Positions 1-8,044 of a DNA stretch of 44,636 nucleotides are shown here, in pieces. The DNA is from Patescibacteria group bacterium (GTDB lineage Bacteria; Patescibacteriota; Microgenomatia; UBA1400; PJMF01): assembly GCA_018816385.1 (NCBI GenBank), contig JAHIVK010000054.1:1-44636 (forward strand), given 5' to 3'. The notes beneath the pieces are model-generated. The model was not told the origin of the DNA. It ran no database searches and saw only the letters and a list, made by a program, of their open reading frames with translations. Every line of letters starts with the position of its first letter. The first letter of the stretch is position 1. A program made the position numbers and the translations under genes.

Positions 1-136
1 TAATTATGGATAGATTTTATAGCATTTTCGTTGATTCTGATGACGATAGTAGCCTCAGCTACTTGAGGAAGAAGAAGCAAAGAAAATGCATAAAAGATGC
101 CATAAGTAGCCATTGCCCTTATTTCGCGACAAGTCT
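1..136 (+). mobile_element. MITE-like palindromic element, copy 1 (left end cut by window edge)
   Basis: This is the right 136 bp of a ~163-bp element that recurs almost identically at 38056-38218. It ends in CTTATTTCGCGACAAGTCT followed by TA. The left ~27 bp, including the left terminal repeat, would lie before the window. The element is an imperfect palindrome over its whole length and has no ORF, as expected of a non-autonomous miniature element. It sits about 25 bp beyond the stop codon of pyruvate kinase. Confidence 0.8.
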
Positions 137-161
137 ATTATATCCTAAACAATTAACCTAT

Positions 162-1586
162 CTAAGGGACTTGCAGTAATGTTAAAGAATTGGTCAATCC
201 TGGCTTTTTCCAGAGCGTACCGTATGCCAGTAAAATCTGATCGCCAGATTTAGCAATCCCCAACTGGGCAAACTGATCCAGGAGCTTTTGAGAACTTTCC
301 AGTTTGTCCGAGTCCGGCAGATTGATAATCATGCCTGTCACATCATACAACAAACTCATTTTGCGATAAGTTTGAGGGTTGCTGGTCAGAGCAATAATGG
401 GGACCTTAGGTCTGAATCGAGCCATCATTTTGGCTGTTTGACCGGTTTCGGTTAAACAAACAATTTTGTCAATTTTGGTCTGACCATTGTTGATAATTGA
501 ATCTTCAACCAAATCAGCTGAGGCTTGAGTCATAAATGAGGTTGTACCGGAAAAGACTGGATGTACTTGTTGACATGGTGCATGTTGTTCGTTAAATTCG
601 GCGATAGTGGCTTGAGTAGCTACGGCCTCAACTGGATACTTGCCAATAGTAGTTTCTTCACTCAACATGACCGCATCAGTCCCGTCGTAGATAGCATTGG
701 TCACATCAGATACCTCGGCTCTGGTTGGTCGAGGATGATCGACCATGGACATGAGCATTTGGGTGGCAGTAATTACGGGTTTAGCGTGTTGGCGACACTG
801 ATAAATAATGGTTTTTTGCCAGTAAGTTAATTTCTGAAATGAAATTTCGACTGCCAAATCCCCCCTGGCCACCATGACCGCATCAGAAGCAATGATAATT
901 TCTTCCAGATGATCAATAGCTGATTGATTTTCGATTTTAGCCACGATGTCTTGAGTTAAATTTCTCTTTTTGAGTTCTGCCCGAAGGATTTCAATATCCT
1001 CCGCAGTTCTGACAAAAGATAAACCAATGTAATCCACCAGTTCGTTGGTGATGATGTCCAGATATTTTTTGTCTTGATCAATCAGGGCGGGTAAGTTAAT
1101 AGTTACTCCTGGTGTATTAAGAGTTTTGCGATGTTTGACTTCAAAATTGCTTAAAGCTCTAGCGTTGAGGCAGTTACCTTCTTTGGATTTGATGATAAAC
1201 TCTCCCAAGCCATCATCAATTAATATTGAACCATCAACACTTAGTGCATCAATCACGGCTTGAGGAATTTGAGGTTGTTTGGGTTGGGGCTCATTTTGTT
1301 CAGAACAAAATTTAATGATTTCATCTTTGACCACTGGGAAAGATTTACCTTCTGCTAAATTAATCCGAATTTCTGGACCTTGCAAATCAAGTAGAATGGC
1401 AATCGGTTGATTCATTTCCTTGGCTACTTGATGAACTCGCTTAATTCTTTCCAAGTGCCAAGTTGGTTCAGAATGTTTAGTATTAAATCTGGCTACGTTC
1501 ATACCGTTTTCGATCAGCAGTCTGATAATTTCAATCGATTCGGTGGCAGGGCCGATGGTGGCCACAATCTTAGTTGCTTTAGTCAT
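162..1586 (-). CDS. pyk: Pyruvate kinase
   Basis: Converts phosphoenolpyruvate and ADP to pyruvate and ATP, the last step of glycolysis. At 474 aa it has normal length. The N-terminal barrel strand TKIVATIGPAT, the catalytic lysine region VAKIEN, the metal-binding stretch MVARGDLAVEI and the signature TATQMLMSMVDHPRPTRAEV are all present. The early substrate loop reads NVARFNTKHSE, where most homologues have NFSHG. The C-terminal alpha/beta domain is complete. The ATG is preceded by AAAGGA, a reasonable Shine-Dalgarno site 3 nt upstream. It is divergent from the coiled-coil gene at 1681, sharing a 94-bp region. With the lactate dehydrogenase in this window it supports a fermentative metabolism. 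Confidence 0.97.
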   Translation of the reverse strand: MTKATKIVATIGPATESIEIIRLLIENGMNVARFNTKHSEPTWHLERIKRVHQVAKEMNQPIAILLDLQGPEIRINLAEGKSFPVVKDEIIKFCSEQNEPQPKQPQIPQAVIDALSVDGSILIDDGLGEFIIKSKEGNCLNARALSNFEVKHRKTLNTPGVTINLPALIDQDKKYLDIITNELVDYIGLSFVRTAEDIEILRAELKKRNLTQDIVAKIENQSAIDHLEEIIIASDAVMVARGDLAVEISFQKLTYWQKTIIYQCRQHAKPVITATQMLMSMVDHPRPTRAEVSDVTNAIYDGTDAVMLSEETTIGKYPVEAVATQATIAEFNEQHAPCQQVHPVFSGTTSFMTQASADLVEDSIINNGQTKIDKIVCLTETGQTAKMMARFRPKVPIIALTSNPQTYRKMSLLYDVTGMIINLPDSDKLESSQKLLDQFAQLGIAKSGDQILLAYGTLWKKPGLTNSLTLLQVP

Positions 1587-1680
1587 GAGTCCTTTCCATG
1601 TCCCTCTTGAGTTGTGGTTTAGTTTGGGTTAGAGTGATTTGGTAATTAAGGTAATTGTAAACTAAAGAAGGAGAACTGTC

Positions 1681-2178
1681 ATGGGAGATAACACACCAAA
1701 ACTGCAAACTGGAGATGATATTGCCATAGCGGCGGTTAGTCAACAAACCAAAGAATTAACCGAAGCTGAAGAAGTGGCTCAATCTAATGAATTGGCAGAC
1801 ACTTTAACTTCTCTGCAAAGTCTGATTGAGCGAAATGCCAAAAGGATTAATCAAGTCAGACAAGATTTGAGGGAGAAAAGAGAAAGTTTAAAAAGTGTTT
1901 ATGATAACGACGGCCAGTTGAGTGGCGCTCAGGAAGAGTTAAAACAGTATGACCAGAAAGTTAGAGAGCGCCGAGTTCAAATCAGTAATGATCCTCAAGC
2001 TGTCACCCTTAGAAATGACATTGGTGAATTAAATGAGAGCAAAAAAGACTTGGAAATGGCTTTGAGTGACCACTTGGTTAACTATTACCAACTCACCAAC
2101 TCCACCAGCTTTGATACCAGCGATGGTGATCAATGGGAGTTTAAAATCACGGCCAAAGTCAAGACTCAGCGCAAGTAA
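1681..2178 (+). CDS. Predicted coiled-coil protein of unknown function
   Basis: This 165-aa soluble protein has no recognisable catalytic motif. Residues ~20-135 are rich in E, K, Q, L and R with heptad-like spacing, so a long coiled coil is likely. There is no signal peptide or membrane segment. The start is supported by a strong Shine-Dalgarno sequence (AAGAAGGAG, 6 nt before ATG). The gene converges on bS21, with the two stops only 8 bp apart, and diverges from pyk. The function is not recognised; it may be structural or a chaperone-like helix bundle, but nothing in the sequence decides this. Confidence 0.75.
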   Translation: MGDNTPKLQTGDDIAIAAVSQQTKELTEAEEVAQSNELADTLTSLQSLIERNAKRINQVRQDLREKRESLKSVYDNDGQLSGAQEELKQYDQKVRERRVQISNDPQAVTLRNDIGELNESKKDLEMALSDHLVNYYQLTNSTSFDTSDGDQWEFKITAKVKTQRK

Positions 2179-2186
2179 TCAAAAAC

Positions 2187-2438
2187 CTACTTGGAAATCC
2201 GATCGGCAATCTTTTGCAAGACTAGAGGTGAGATATTCTTCATTCTCTTGAGAGAACGAGATCTTCTTTTAAGTCTTTTGATCTGAATTTTCACAGTGGC
2301 TCTTTCTTTGGAAGGTTTACTGTAGTATTGACCATCTTTGGCATCTTGGACGATGTCGGTCATGGACACCGCCTTCTTGAATTTTTTAATGACGTCATGA
2401 GTTGAATCTTTGCCTTGGGCTCTAATGATAAGTGACAT
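2187..2438 (-). CDS. rpsU: Small ribosomal subunit protein bS21-like
   Basis: This short, very basic protein has the bS21 layout: an N-terminal strand (SLIIRAQGKD), the helix ending in FKKAV, the family-typical YYSKPSKERA, and an Arg/Lys-rich C-terminal helix. bS21 binds the 30S platform near the anti-Shine-Dalgarno end of 16S rRNA. The ORF track starts at a GTG (2447), but that GTG lies inside the Shine-Dalgarno sequence AAGGAGGTG. The ATG at 2438 sits 8 nt after AGGAGG and is the better start, giving 83 aa. An extended -10 box and a hairpin precede it. The C-terminus is a little longer than in E. coli. Confidence 0.85.
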   Translation of the reverse strand: MSLIIRAQGKDSTHDVIKKFKKAVSMTDIVQDAKDGQYYSKPSKERATVKIQIKRLKRRSRSLKRMKNISPLVLQKIADRISK

Positions 2439-2463
2439 ACGGCTCACCTCCTTCCAAGTCTAG

Positions 2464-2479
2464 TTAGTCTACAGACTAA
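2464..2479 (-). promoter_or_regulatory. 5'-UTR hairpin upstream of the rpsU Shine-Dalgarno site
   Basis: TTAGTC-TACA-GACTAA forms a 6-bp stem (7 bp with a 2-nt loop) in the short leader between the predicted start of transcription and the AAGGAGG of rpsU. It could modulate initiation or protect the 5' end. No U-tract follows, so it is not a terminator. Confidence 0.45.
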
Positions 2480-2490
2480 TCTGAGCGACA

Positions 2491-2499
2491 ATTATACCA
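2491..2499 (-). promoter_or_regulatory. Extended -10 promoter for rpsU
   Basis: On the minus strand the sequence reads TGGTATAAT, a perfect extended -10 element, straddling the 3' end of the HIT gene. No good -35 is visible at 17 bp. The predicted leader is about 45 nt. This would let rpsU be transcribed apart from the upstream HIT/DHH genes. Confidence 0.6.
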
Positions 2500-2500
2500 T

Positions 2501-2983
2501 CTACTGGCTGGATTGACGGATCTGATGGGCTAGTTGGGCTAAATCTTTATCATCGGCACGAATTGAGTCGTTGGAGCTCAAGTATCCGGGATAAGTTTTA
2601 AAGAATTTTTTGTGGCTTTGGCTCTCGATATTTTTCCAAGCTTCCAGACCTCCCGTACCATGCATGGGAAAAAGTTTGCTGTGAAGATGATCAACGCCAA
2701 AGCCCTCAAAAAACATACCACACCTGGCTACATCTTCAAAGTAGTTGTCAAGAAGTCCTGCAACTTTTTTGGTGGCCACAATTAGTTCGCTCAACACTTG
2801 ATCAGATTGCTCAAAAGCATAGCTAGTATAGTGATCTTTGGGCATGACCACACTAAAACCTTGAGTGTTGGGAAAAATACTTAGGAATGCTAGGTGTTTT
2901 TCATCACTCCAAATGGTGTGTGATGGTACATCTCCTCTGACAATGGCACAAAACAAACAATCTTTTTTATTCAGCTTAAGCAT
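2501..2983 (-). CDS. HIT-family nucleotide-binding protein
   Basis: Histidine-triad proteins hydrolyse nucleotide phosphoramidates or dinucleoside polyphosphates. The N-terminal CLFCAIVRGDVPSHTIW matches the HIT start with its Cys pair, and GFSVVMPKDHYTS is the typical central strand and helix. The triad HxHxH appears here as HLHSKLFP: the first His and the catalytic middle His remain, and the third position is Lys. At 160 aa it is somewhat longer than minimal HIT proteins because of a C-terminal extension. Its start overlaps the end of the DHH-like gene by 8 bp, so the two are translationally coupled. Confidence 0.85.
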   Translation of the reverse strand: MLKLNKKDCLFCAIVRGDVPSHTIWSDEKHLAFLSIFPNTQGFSVVMPKDHYTSYAFEQSDQVLSELIVATKKVAGLLDNYFEDVARCGMFFEGFGVDHLHSKLFPMHGTGGLEAWKNIESQSHKKFFKTYPGYLSSNDSIRADDKDLAQLAHQIRQSSQ

Positions 2984-3851
2984 AAATTTTTTTGATTAGG
3001 TCAATGATTTTATTTAAACCCAAAGGTGTGGCTTTTTGGCTTCTGTGTTTACGCGACCCGTTTAACAACATTTTGCCACTGGGATGATAATACCAAGTCC
3101 CCTCTGAATCAATTTCCAGTATTTTTGTATAGAGCGACTCGAGACTTAAAGCTTGATCTGGTCGAACTTTAATCCGAACATGCCCTTGTTCGGTATCTTT
3201 TCTGATGACTAGATCATAGCCCATTTTTTGAGCCAGCTTGAGAGTTTCATCATTTCTGGTGTCCAGCGCCAAACATTTGATTGATCCTAAATTAAAGGGC
3301 TGGCCTTTTTCCTTGATAATTTCTTCAGCCTTGATTTGTTGAGTTAAGACAGCATACACACTATCCAGACACTCAAAACCAAAATTGAGTTGTGAGTCAT
3401 CATTGTGGGGATCAAGATACTCCATGCCATGAATTAGCTCGTGAAGCATAAAAGTGTAACGGATGTGATTAGCCTCAGGCCAGGCAATTTCACCAAAATG
3501 ATCGACATCAGTCACATGTTGAACTAGGGCTTGGAGAGCTAAGTCAGTGACCAGTTCTGGGTGAAGTTTTGCTAGATGATCAAAAACTAGAGAACTTGCG
3601 GAAATGTGTTGTAGACCTCTGTCGGGTTGATGGTGATCGAACTCGCCCAGGCCGGTGTCAACATGCACCACTTGACTGGCATCAAAGCCCAAATGCAAGC
3701 GGTTAGTTTCTGATATATTGTCACCAGGATCAACAAAAGCCACTTGAGCCGAGGCATAATCTTGAGCATCAAAGCGCTTGAACAGCCAAACAGCAGTGAT
3801 GGCGTCTAAATCTGGGGCGTGGTGGGTGACAATTAGTTTTCTCTCAGGCAT
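2976..3851 (-). CDS. DHH-like / MYG1-like phosphoesterase
   Basis: This 291-aa protein has two metal-binding motifs of the DHH superfamily: VTHHAPDLDAITA near the N-terminus and GLGEFDHHQPDRG near residue 70, plus HVTDVDHFGE in the middle. The arrangement resembles MYG1 (UPF0160)-type proteins, which act on nucleic acids or nucleotides. The exact substrate cannot be read from sequence. The C-terminal half has the GTWYYHPSGKMLLNGSR region, likely the substrate-binding DHHA1-like part. It is the first gene of a cluster with HIT and bS21. An extended -10 box lies only 10 nt before the ATG, and a terminator closes the proS unit upstream. Confidence 0.75.
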   Translation of the reverse strand: MPERKLIVTHHAPDLDAITAVWLFKRFDAQDYASAQVAFVDPGDNISETNRLHLGFDASQVVHVDTGLGEFDHHQPDRGLQHISASSLVFDHLAKLHPELVTDLALQALVQHVTDVDHFGEIAWPEANHIRYTFMLHELIHGMEYLDPHNDDSQLNFGFECLDSVYAVLTQQIKAEEIIKEKGQPFNLGSIKCLALDTRNDETLKLAQKMGYDLVIRKDTEQGHVRIKVRPDQALSLESLYTKILEIDSEGTWYYHPSGKMLLNGSRKHRSQKATPLGLNKIIDLIKKIYA

Positions 3852-3861
3852 GAGTGGTCAT

Positions 3862-3870
3862 AGTATACCA
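3862..3870 (-). promoter_or_regulatory. Extended -10 promoter, near-leaderless, for the DHH-like gene
   Basis: The minus strand reads TGGTATACT, ending 10 nt before the ATG at 3851. The predicted start of transcription is therefore 3-4 nt from the start codon, leaving no room for a Shine-Dalgarno site. Confidence 0.55.
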
Positions 3871-3874
3871 TCAA

Positions 3875-3919
3875 TAAAAAACCAACCACACCATCCTTAT
3901 AAGGAGTGTTGTAGTTGGT
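3875..3919 (-). terminator. Rho-independent terminator after proS
   Basis: An imperfect hairpin pairs ACCAACTACAACACTCCTT with AAGGATGGTGTGGTTGGT, with a small TA-rich loop. On the minus strand it is followed directly by TTTTTT. It separates proS from the DHH-like gene downstream. Most of the rest of the 196-bp gap holds nothing recognisable. Confidence 0.75.
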
Positions 3920-4047
3920 GTTCCCCACCGGGAAAGTAAGCTTAGTATACAATAAATTACACTCAGATATACTCGGAAAATGGTATGCCTCATCAGTCAA
4001 TAGTCATCAGACTTGAGGTAGGGAATAATAACTATAAGCCTAAATAT

Positions 4048-5739
4048 TTATTGTACTTTCTGCGGTAAAAGTTTGGTTAAAACTTCTTTTTTGGATAAGA
4101 CTTGAGATTTTTGGCTGGTTCTGGCTTTCCACTCAACTGCATCTTGGGTTTTTTGAGATACCACCAGTCTGACAGGAGCACCAATCAAATCAGCTACGGC
4201 AAATTTTTTACCAGCTGGTTCGTCTCGATCATCCCACAAAACTTCTGTACCTTGTTTGATGAGTTGATCATAAAGTTGCTCCGCTGACTCTTCTCCACCA
4301 GGCAGAGAAATGAGTTGAACGGCGAATGGAGCCACTGATTTGGGCCAAATAATGCCATGTTCGTCATGGTATTTTTCCACAATGGTGGCCAGAGTCCTTC
4401 CAATGCCAATGCCATAACAACCCATGTAATAGGGTTTGAGTTGGCCATCTTCGGCTTGGTAAGTCGCCCCCTTCATCTTTGATGAGTAGTGAGTGCCTAG
4501 TTGGAAAATGTTACCTACCTCGATACCTTTAACCTCTGTCAACTTTTTGCCTTGATGATTAGTATGACCCGCTTGGGCCAAAGCAATATCGGCCTCAACC
4601 TCGGTTTTAAAATCTCGGCCGTAGTTAACATTAAAAGTGTCAGTTGTTTCAGTTTTTTGACCACCATAGAAGTTGATAACTGTTTTGAGTGATAAATCTG
4701 CCACATACAGTGCTTGATGTCCCCAGGAGTGGACAAAGCCAGGTTTGGTGTCTAGAGTTTTAAGATCTTCTGGAGTGGCTTCATCAAGTAATTCAATAGC
4801 ATCAATAGCTTTTTCTAGTTTAGTTTTATTGACTGTCAAATCTCCTCTGATGGTGGCAATCACAATTTGGCCAGTATCTTGGCGTTTATAAACCACGTTC
4901 TTTAAGAATCGCCACTTGGGTTGTTTAAAGTGAGTCGCTAATTTTGCCATATTGGTCACATCTGTGGGTAAATCTCGAACTTCCATAGGTAGAGGTTTTT
5001 CATCTGGGTTAATTGGCTCGAGCTTAACTTCTGCCACGTCTTCATGGGCGCAGTAACTGTCATCTGCGGTTTCTAAATAGCGGCTCTCCCCCACATTGGA
5101 ATCGACTATAAACTCATGACAGTACTCTCCGCCAATATAGCCATTGTCTGCCAAAACCTGTTTAGTTTTTAAACCTAGTTTTTCAAAGATTTTAAAATAG
5201 GCATCGGCCATTTGCCCATAAGTTTTCTTGAAGGTTTGAGCATCTGTATCAAAACTGTAGGCATCCTTCATTAAAAATTCCCGAGCTCTAAGCAAACCAC
5301 CCCTAGCCCTGAGTTCATCTCTAAATTTTTGGGAGAATTGGTAAATATTAAAAGGCAGATCTTTATAAGACAATTGAAATTTGCGGACCACATCCACAAA
5401 CATTTCTTCGGCGGTGCCACCTAAGGCAAATTTAGCACCGCGCCGATCGGCCAGAGTCATTAAACCAAAGTTGCCAGCATTTTGACGATTAGTTTCTTGC
5501 CACAACTCAATTGGGTGAAGCACAGGCGAGATCATTTCTTGGGCGCCGACCGAATCCATTTCTCGGCGAATAATATCCACTATTTTATTTTGGACTCTCA
5601 TGCCCAGAGGTAACATGAAGTAACGACCGGCCACACTTTCTCTAATAAAACCGCCTTTAACCAACAGTTGATGACTGATAAGTGTGGCATCTTTGCTGGT
5701 ATCTTTGGTGGGTTTGCCAAAAAGCTGTGAATACTTCAT
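4048..5739 (-). CDS. proS: Prolyl-tRNA synthetase
   Basis: Class II synthetase that charges tRNA-Pro. The N-terminus MKYSQLFGKPTKD and the motif 1 region GMRVQNKIVDIIRREMDSVG are typical of bacterial ProRS. Motif 2 lies around KFRDELRARGGLLRAREFLMKD, and motif 3 is CYGIGIGRTLATIVEKYHDE. The 563-aa length shows that the editing (INS) domain is kept between motifs 2 and 3. The C-terminal anticodon-binding domain (VQLISLPGGEESAEQ onward) is complete. The start is an ATG without an obvious Shine-Dalgarno. It may follow prs in one transcript, with a 45-bp gap. Confidence 0.96.
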   Translation of the reverse strand: MKYSQLFGKPTKDTSKDATLISHQLLVKGGFIRESVAGRYFMLPLGMRVQNKIVDIIRREMDSVGAQEMISPVLHPIELWQETNRQNAGNFGLMTLADRRGAKFALGGTAEEMFVDVVRKFQLSYKDLPFNIYQFSQKFRDELRARGGLLRAREFLMKDAYSFDTDAQTFKKTYGQMADAYFKIFEKLGLKTKQVLADNGYIGGEYCHEFIVDSNVGESRYLETADDSYCAHEDVAEVKLEPINPDEKPLPMEVRDLPTDVTNMAKLATHFKQPKWRFLKNVVYKRQDTGQIVIATIRGDLTVNKTKLEKAIDAIELLDEATPEDLKTLDTKPGFVHSWGHQALYVADLSLKTVINFYGGQKTETTDTFNVNYGRDFKTEVEADIALAQAGHTNHQGKKLTEVKGIEVGNIFQLGTHYSSKMKGATYQAEDGQLKPYYMGCYGIGIGRTLATIVEKYHDEHGIIWPKSVAPFAVQLISLPGGEESAEQLYDQLIKQGTEVLWDDRDEPAGKKFAVADLIGAPVRLVVSQKTQDAVEWKARTSQKSQVLSKKEVLTKLLPQKVQ

Positions 5740-5784
5740 GTTTTCTTAGACCAATTAAATAGAATTCTTTCGCTACAAGGCTAC

Positions 5785-6681
5785 CTACTTCCAAAACTCC
5801 ACTTCATCCGCAATCAACTTGGCGATGGAGATGGTTTCTACATTGTGGGGAAGAGTCTGATGATAAATAGTGTTGGTAATCACCACTTTTTCGATGGGTG
5901 CTGATTTGATTTTATCCAGCGCTCCTCCGGCAAATAGGCCGTGAGTGGCTAAAAAGTAGATTTGCTTGGCTCCTTCCGCGTGCAACAGTTTGGCAGTCTC
6001 CACCGCCGTACTGCCCCCCACAATAATATCGTCATATAATATCACCTGCTTGCCTTTGACATCACCCTGAAGACTAACCTCGGTCACTTTACCGGTTTGC
6101 AAATCTCGATGTTTATTAATATTTAGCAGTTCTACGTCAAGTTGTTTGGCAAACTGGCGGGAACGTTTGAGACCGCCAAAGTCCGGGCTCACCACTACTG
6201 TTTGTTTATGATTCAGATGATCTTTGACGTACTCCAGCATCAACTGTTCGGCCGAAATATGAGTGGTGGGCACCGAGAAAAAGGCCGGAATACTGGTATT
6301 GTGCAGATCAATTAAGACCACCCGCCGGACAAATGAGTTGGAAACTAAGTCGGCCACCACTTTGGCCGAGATGGGTTCGCCGGGCGAAAAAACTTTGTCT
6401 TGCAGGGAGTAACCCATCCAAGGGATAACGGCTTCAACCGACTTGGCCCCCATCCGTTCCAGGGCATCAGTCAGCAGGAGAAATTCAATAATTTGTTGAT
6501 CGGCCGGGCTCGAAAAAGACTGCAAAATCACCACGTCTTGGCCACGGACGTCATCCTTCACTTTGACTCGGCGCTCGCCATTGGCAAAAATGTTACTGGC
6601 AATTTTCACTAAAGAAACACCCAAGGCAGTGGCCACTTCAGTGGCCAGTTGGGGGTTGGATGAGCCGGCTATTAGTCGCAT
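5785..6681 (-). CDS. prs: Ribose-phosphate pyrophosphokinase (PRPP synthetase)
   Basis: Makes 5-phosphoribosyl 1-pyrophosphate from ribose 5-phosphate and ATP for nucleotide synthesis and salvage. The PRPP-binding signature VILYDDIIVGGSTAVETAKLL is clear, as are the flexible-loop region VSPDFGGLKRSRQFAKQL, FANGERRVKVKDDVRGQDVV near the N-terminus and VIPWMGYSLQDK. At 298 aa it is slightly short for the family. The gene is visibly more GC-rich than proS or the two unknown genes upstream. TTGGAG 4 nt before the ATG may serve as ribosome-binding site. It would supply the phosphoribosyltransferase at 35738. Confidence 0.94.
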   Translation of the reverse strand: MRLIAGSSNPQLATEVATALGVSLVKIASNIFANGERRVKVKDDVRGQDVVILQSFSSPADQQIIEFLLLTDALERMGAKSVEAVIPWMGYSLQDKVFSPGEPISAKVVADLVSNSFVRRVVLIDLHNTSIPAFFSVPTTHISAEQLMLEYVKDHLNHKQTVVVSPDFGGLKRSRQFAKQLDVELLNINKHRDLQTGKVTEVSLQGDVKGKQVILYDDIIVGGSTAVETAKLLHAEGAKQIYFLATHGLFAGGALDKIKSAPIEKVVITNTIYHQTLPHNVETISIAKLIADEVEFWK

Positions 6682-6865
6682 AAAGCTCCAAGTCGATTTA
6701 CTTTACGAGTTTCGCGCCTCCAGATCGGCTAAACCAAGTTTGGTTTGATTGCCGTAAAACTCGCGTTACTCATTGTAGTTTAACTGGTAACCAGGGTTTC
6801 GTCCAGAATGGATCATGACTAACAACGATTGATTTAGCTGGCACTTAACTTATGTGCCAAGAATT
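6682..6865. other. Hairpin-rich intergenic region between the 305-aa gene and prs
   Basis: No gene is visible. It holds inverted repeats: CGAGTTT/AAACTCG around 6702-6763, and TGGCAC/GTGCCA around 6839-6859, just past the stop of the 305-aa gene. It also holds the first copy of the 39-bp three-hairpin repeat (6775-6813). No U-tract supports a classical terminator. Confidence 0.5.
6775..6813 (+). repeat. 39-bp dispersed repeat, copy A (three small palindromes)
   Basis: Shares GTAGTTTAACT, then a 9-nt variable spacer, then GGTTTCGTCCAGAATGGAT with copy B at 7994-8032. It contains three tiny palindromes: AGTTtAACT, CTGGtaaCCAG and TCCAgaaTGGA. The 30 flanking positions are identical between copies. 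The two copies bracket the 305-aa gene and the decayed MITE. Confidence 0.7.
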
Positions 6866-7783
6866 TTATGCAGTTCTTTGAGCAATTATCAAATCCAGTT
6901 CTTCTTCTGTCATCTGGAGCTGATCAGCAAGCTTATGAGCCTGGGCTAGATTTATTGAATTGTCACGATACAGCTCATCTATTTGATTTCGTATCTCCTC
7001 AATTTTGGTTCGAGTATTGCCAAATTGTGTGAGATCAGTCATCTCTAGGTTCATAATTATAGATAAGTATTCTGAATAGGTAGCGTCTTGTAATACTTGC
7101 CTTTTTTCTTTGATAACTTGTTGTAGTTCAGTTAATTGGGCTTCACTTATTTTATCATTAATCTTTTTGAGATCCATGACAGAACTAGCTTGGTTTATAG
7201 CAGTTTGAAAAGACTCAAATTGTTCTTCTTGAAATTGTTCTATTGAAGCTATTATTTTTTCTCTCAATCTACCAGCGTGAGAGTGACCAAGTCCACCTTC
7301 CGATTCTGTGCGATCAACATTCTCTCTTAAACTCAGGAACTTATCCATGGAATCAGCGTCGTTAATCTCTTGGATAAATTCGTCTTCTTGCTTATCCCAA
7401 CCTCCTATTAAGTCTCTTTGATCGCGTATCATCCGGACAAAATCATCATAAACTCGCCCATAAACTTGTTCTGGCGGACTGGTTCTTTGTTCAAACTCCG
7501 AAATCTTTTTGTCTGCCTCAGACTCAAAGAACGGTTGAGATGCACGATCTAATTCTTTTTGAGTCTCGGCTTGATGAACAGCTCTGGCATAAGTTAGAAC
7601 ATTATCTAGGCGTACGCCTTTTGGAGGATAAATTGTATCTAGAACGCGATCATCGAACTTTTGGCCCTTTTTAAATGTTGACTTAAACAGAGCAACCAAA
7701 TCATCAGTTGTTTTTCCTTCCGCTAAACTTGGGCCTATCAAATCTCTGGATATTTTTGGGGTGTCACGTTGTTCTTGATTCAT
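6866..7783 (-). CDS. Predicted helical/coiled-coil protein of unknown function
   Basis: This 305-aa soluble protein is rich in E, Q, D and K. Nearly all of it after residue ~75 looks helical, with heptad-like stretches (for example EFEQRTSPPEQ and QLTELQQVIKEKRQVL). There is no signal peptide, membrane segment or catalytic motif I can name. It lies just downstream of the 1663-aa gene on the same strand and is bracketed by two copies of a 39-bp repeat. A perfect 8-bp inverted repeat sits 10-33 bp before its ATG. Base composition is AT-rich like its giant neighbour, which suggests a common history. Function unknown. Confidence 0.65.
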   Translation of the reverse strand: MNQEQRDTPKISRDLIGPSLAEGKTTDDLVALFKSTFKKGQKFDDRVLDTIYPPKGVRLDNVLTYARAVHQAETQKELDRASQPFFESEADKKISEFEQRTSPPEQVYGRVYDDFVRMIRDQRDLIGGWDKQEDEFIQEINDADSMDKFLSLRENVDRTESEGGLGHSHAGRLREKIIASIEQFQEEQFESFQTAINQASSVMDLKKINDKISEAQLTELQQVIKEKRQVLQDATYSEYLSIIMNLEMTDLTQFGNTRTKIEEIRNQIDELYRDNSINLAQAHKLADQLQMTEEELDLIIAQRTA

Positions 7784-7792
7784 AAAATCATT

Positions 7793-7816
7793 GATCAGTT
7801 AAGTTTGTACTGATCA
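7793..7816. promoter_or_regulatory. Operator-like inverted repeat before the 305-aa gene
   Basis: TGATCAGT, an 8-nt spacer, and ACTGATCA form a perfect 8-bp inverted repeat just upstream of the ATG at 7783. It may be a repressor-binding site or a 5'-UTR hairpin. The spacing (16-bp centre to centre) suits a dimeric helix-turn-helix protein. Confidence 0.4.
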
Positions 7817-7857
7817 CCTTTTTGGTTTTACAAACTACTGCGGTAATTATATCATAA

Positions 7858-7986
7858 TGCATCTTTTGACCATTTTCCCATTTTTATCTTCCTCAAGTAG
7901 CTCTGGCTACTATCGTCATCTAAAAATGGTGAAAATGTGTCAAAATCTATCATTAATTTCTTTATTTCTTATTTCACTACAAGTCT
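7858..7986 (-). mobile_element. Decayed MITE-like element, left end lost or diverged
   Basis: It is in the same orientation as the copy at 41968-42131. It matches that copy from GCATCTTTT through CTCAAGTAGCTCTGGCTACT to the right end TTATTTCACTACAAGTCT-TA. Internal parts have drifted (for example ATTTTCCCATTTTTATC), and no clear left terminal repeat is seen. It lies 58 bp past the stop of the 1663-aa gene. Confidence 0.65.
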
Positions 7987-7993
7987 ATTGATA

Positions 7994-8032
7994 GTAGTTT
8001 AACTCGAAGCTGAGGTTTCGTCCAGAATGGAT
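7994..8032 (+). repeat. 39-bp dispersed repeat, copy B
   Basis: Identical to copy A (6775-6813) in the 11-nt left and 19-nt right blocks, while the 9-nt spacer differs completely (CGAAGCTGA here). It ends 12 bp before the stop of the 1663-aa gene on the minus strand and directly follows the MITE end. Confidence 0.7.
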
Positions 8033-8044
8033 TGAGACAATTTG

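Noticed and set aside
6775-6813. tRNA-like sequence
   Set aside because: TAGTTTAACTGGT resembles a D arm, but no acceptor, anticodon or T stem can be formed.
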